64,000 nt of DNA, from contig CM037843.1 of assembly GCA_021234535.1 (NCBI GenBank), forward strand, positions 39,681,200-39,745,199. The letters are read 5' to 3'. Position numbers and translations under genes: made by a program. The notes under the pieces were generated by a model. It was not told where the DNA came from and did not search any database. It was given only the letters and a program-made list of their open reading frames with translations. The DNA is from Stichopus chloronotus (lineage: Eukaryota; Echinodermata; Holothuroidea; Aspidochirotida; Stichopodidae). Each line of letters starts with the position of its first letter. Position 1 is the stretch's first letter. Of this stretch, positions 62,601 to 64,000 are shown piece by piece.

Positions 62601-64000
62601 TTGTCTGATGAAAAACATATTTTGATTCTTGTTGTCATTCACAAGTCTTTTTTCAAATCAACATCGTACGAAATCGAAGGATCATAAACTGAATTGCCCA
62701 GCCGTTTTACTGACCTTGTGTGATGCTGACTCTAACAGAGTAGATCCACCTGACCCTATTGGACTTTGCAGGCATAGAGCAGTACTTGTGCAATGTCTGT
62801 CAATTACATTTTAAATCATTTATCTGATGTAAACTTGCTTGGGTGGCTTTACAAATTGAGACCACAATATGCGTGGACATATTGTGCATAAGGCGTCCTA
62901 TCAGTATTTTATATGTTGGTCACTCTACACCAATATCTCATCCTGGTTGTCTTTCTGGAAACTGTCCCTATTCTATATGCGACTCTCGGAGAGGTTTACA
63001 TTAATATCGTTCTCATATATTTCACTCATATCCAATAACAACTGTCATTTGAGATGACGTCACGACTTCATTGGCTGATATTCCATTTTAGAACGGGTAT
63101 TCGTCAACTTTTGGCTCTTTTCATCTTTGTTTGGAAAAGAAACTTACAGAAGTTGAAACTTACAGAAGTTGGATCGGATTTGAATCCGATATCGCTCTGT
63201 AGTGTGACCGGCCCTTGAGGATATTAAGCCAAACCAGGAGGAGGATTAAACCTTCCCCTTCAAGGGTGACCCGGAACAGAGTACATCGTTATTTTATTTT
63301 CTGTATTTTGTGCTGTTTGTTCAATCTCCAAACATACGAGGGATAATGATCGTACTCATGATAATATTTGTTCAAATTTTGTTCAATATCAATTACCTAT
63401 TCTTCTGCGATTTTTCGAACATTAATTAAGCAAAATATTCTAAGAGATTCCTCCCTCCAAATTCAATCTGATCCTCCCCATGCATGGTCTAGATATTCTG
63501 TCGACCGAGAAACACGGCACAGATGATCATAATTATTCTTACGCTGCAATGTACTATGTTATCAGAAGGCAATAATTGTAATTAAACTTTCAGCTTTGTT
63601 TAAGTATGCTTACACTGTAATAGTTGATACTTTCATTTGTTACAAATACAGAAGCGACCATGGGACTATATATGAGACGCCATATTACTATTTAATTTTA
63701 ATTAATTTTGTTACTCTTTTAGTACGACAATTATGATTTGCTCTAAATTATATTGATATAATGGCATTACATGGATTTTTTTTCAAGTTCGATACGTGAT
63801 ACAAACGTTTTTAGCAAAAATATTAAACTATGTAACATATAAAAATACATATTGAAGCTTATCAATCAACAGTCGATAGGAAAGACAGTAAACGAAATGT
63901 ATCTGTCAGGAAATTTGGAGGAACTACATTAATATCACCACAGTTACCTTGTTTTTTTTTTGGGGGGGGGGGTTGAGGGGATGTCTCGTGGGATCCAATT
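59666..64000. other. No gene seen; short palindromes and repeats
   Basis: No exon could be supported. It includes a segment at 62330-62600 similar to 24830-25060 and a 16-bp direct repeat (gaaacttacagaagtt, two copies, 63139-63170). A perfect 18-nt palindrome follows at once (63173-63190), and a G run lies at 63962-63972. An AAGGGA/TCCCTT hairpin lies at 61563-61579. Confidence 0.45.

Noticed and set aside
1..64000. CRISPR arrays, operons or bacterial-type genes
   Set aside because: No regularly spaced identical repeats, no ribosome-binding-site-led gene trains; genes are intron-split and eukaryotic.

Overview
This is a eukaryotic nuclear window, almost certainly from a marine invertebrate animal. 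Genes are split by GT-AG introns of hundreds to thousands of bases. The DNA between them is AT-rich and full of diverged interspersed repeats, foldback elements, poly-C/poly-G tracts and microsatellites. An adenosine-receptor-like GPCR, a Penelope-like retroelement remnant and selenoprotein L genes (a family reported from aquatic organisms) fit an invertebrate deuterostome such as an echinoderm. The species cannot be fixed from sequence alone.

The main content is at 2.2-21.5 kb: two tandem genes on the + strand (gene 1, 2181-9542, first exon not found; gene 2, 14432-20624, complete, 8 exons, 308 residues). Both encode a peroxiredoxin-like (PRXL2 / AhpC-TSA_2 type) thioredoxin-fold protein. 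At the position of the family's CxxC redox motif each gene has two in-frame TGA codons spaced as UxxU (U-Q-P-U in gene 1, U-P-F-U in gene 2). Reading frame, splice sites, intron phases and the lengths of exons 2-7 are the same in both copies, so the TGAs are read as selenocysteine rather than as stops. This is the signature of selenoprotein L, a diselenide family.

Downstream of each stop codon lie two SECIS-like hairpins (four in total: 10066-10170, 10249-10363, 21087-21196, 21295-21410). Each has an ATGA core, an AAA apical motif exactly 16 nt after the start of ATGA, a GGAA or TGAA 3' core strand and a long basal helix. As I recall, eukaryotic SelL genes were described with a single SECIS, so a duplicated SECIS kept in both tandem copies is the most notable observation here.

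The rest is sparse. A class A GPCR lies on the - strand in two exons (32981-34738). A decayed Penelope-like element tail with a GIY-YIG-like segment is at 40520-40888. A tRNA-like relic is at 56611-56682. Foldback or MITE-like elements lie at 9107-9236, 38513-39045, 49895-50067 and 56215-56569. A diverged tandem/dispersed repeat family occurs at 1130-1800, 6660-7700 (inverted) and 30180-31290. Most of 21.5-32.9 kb and 34.8-64 kb holds no gene I can support. A few weak exon candidates are listed with low confidence.
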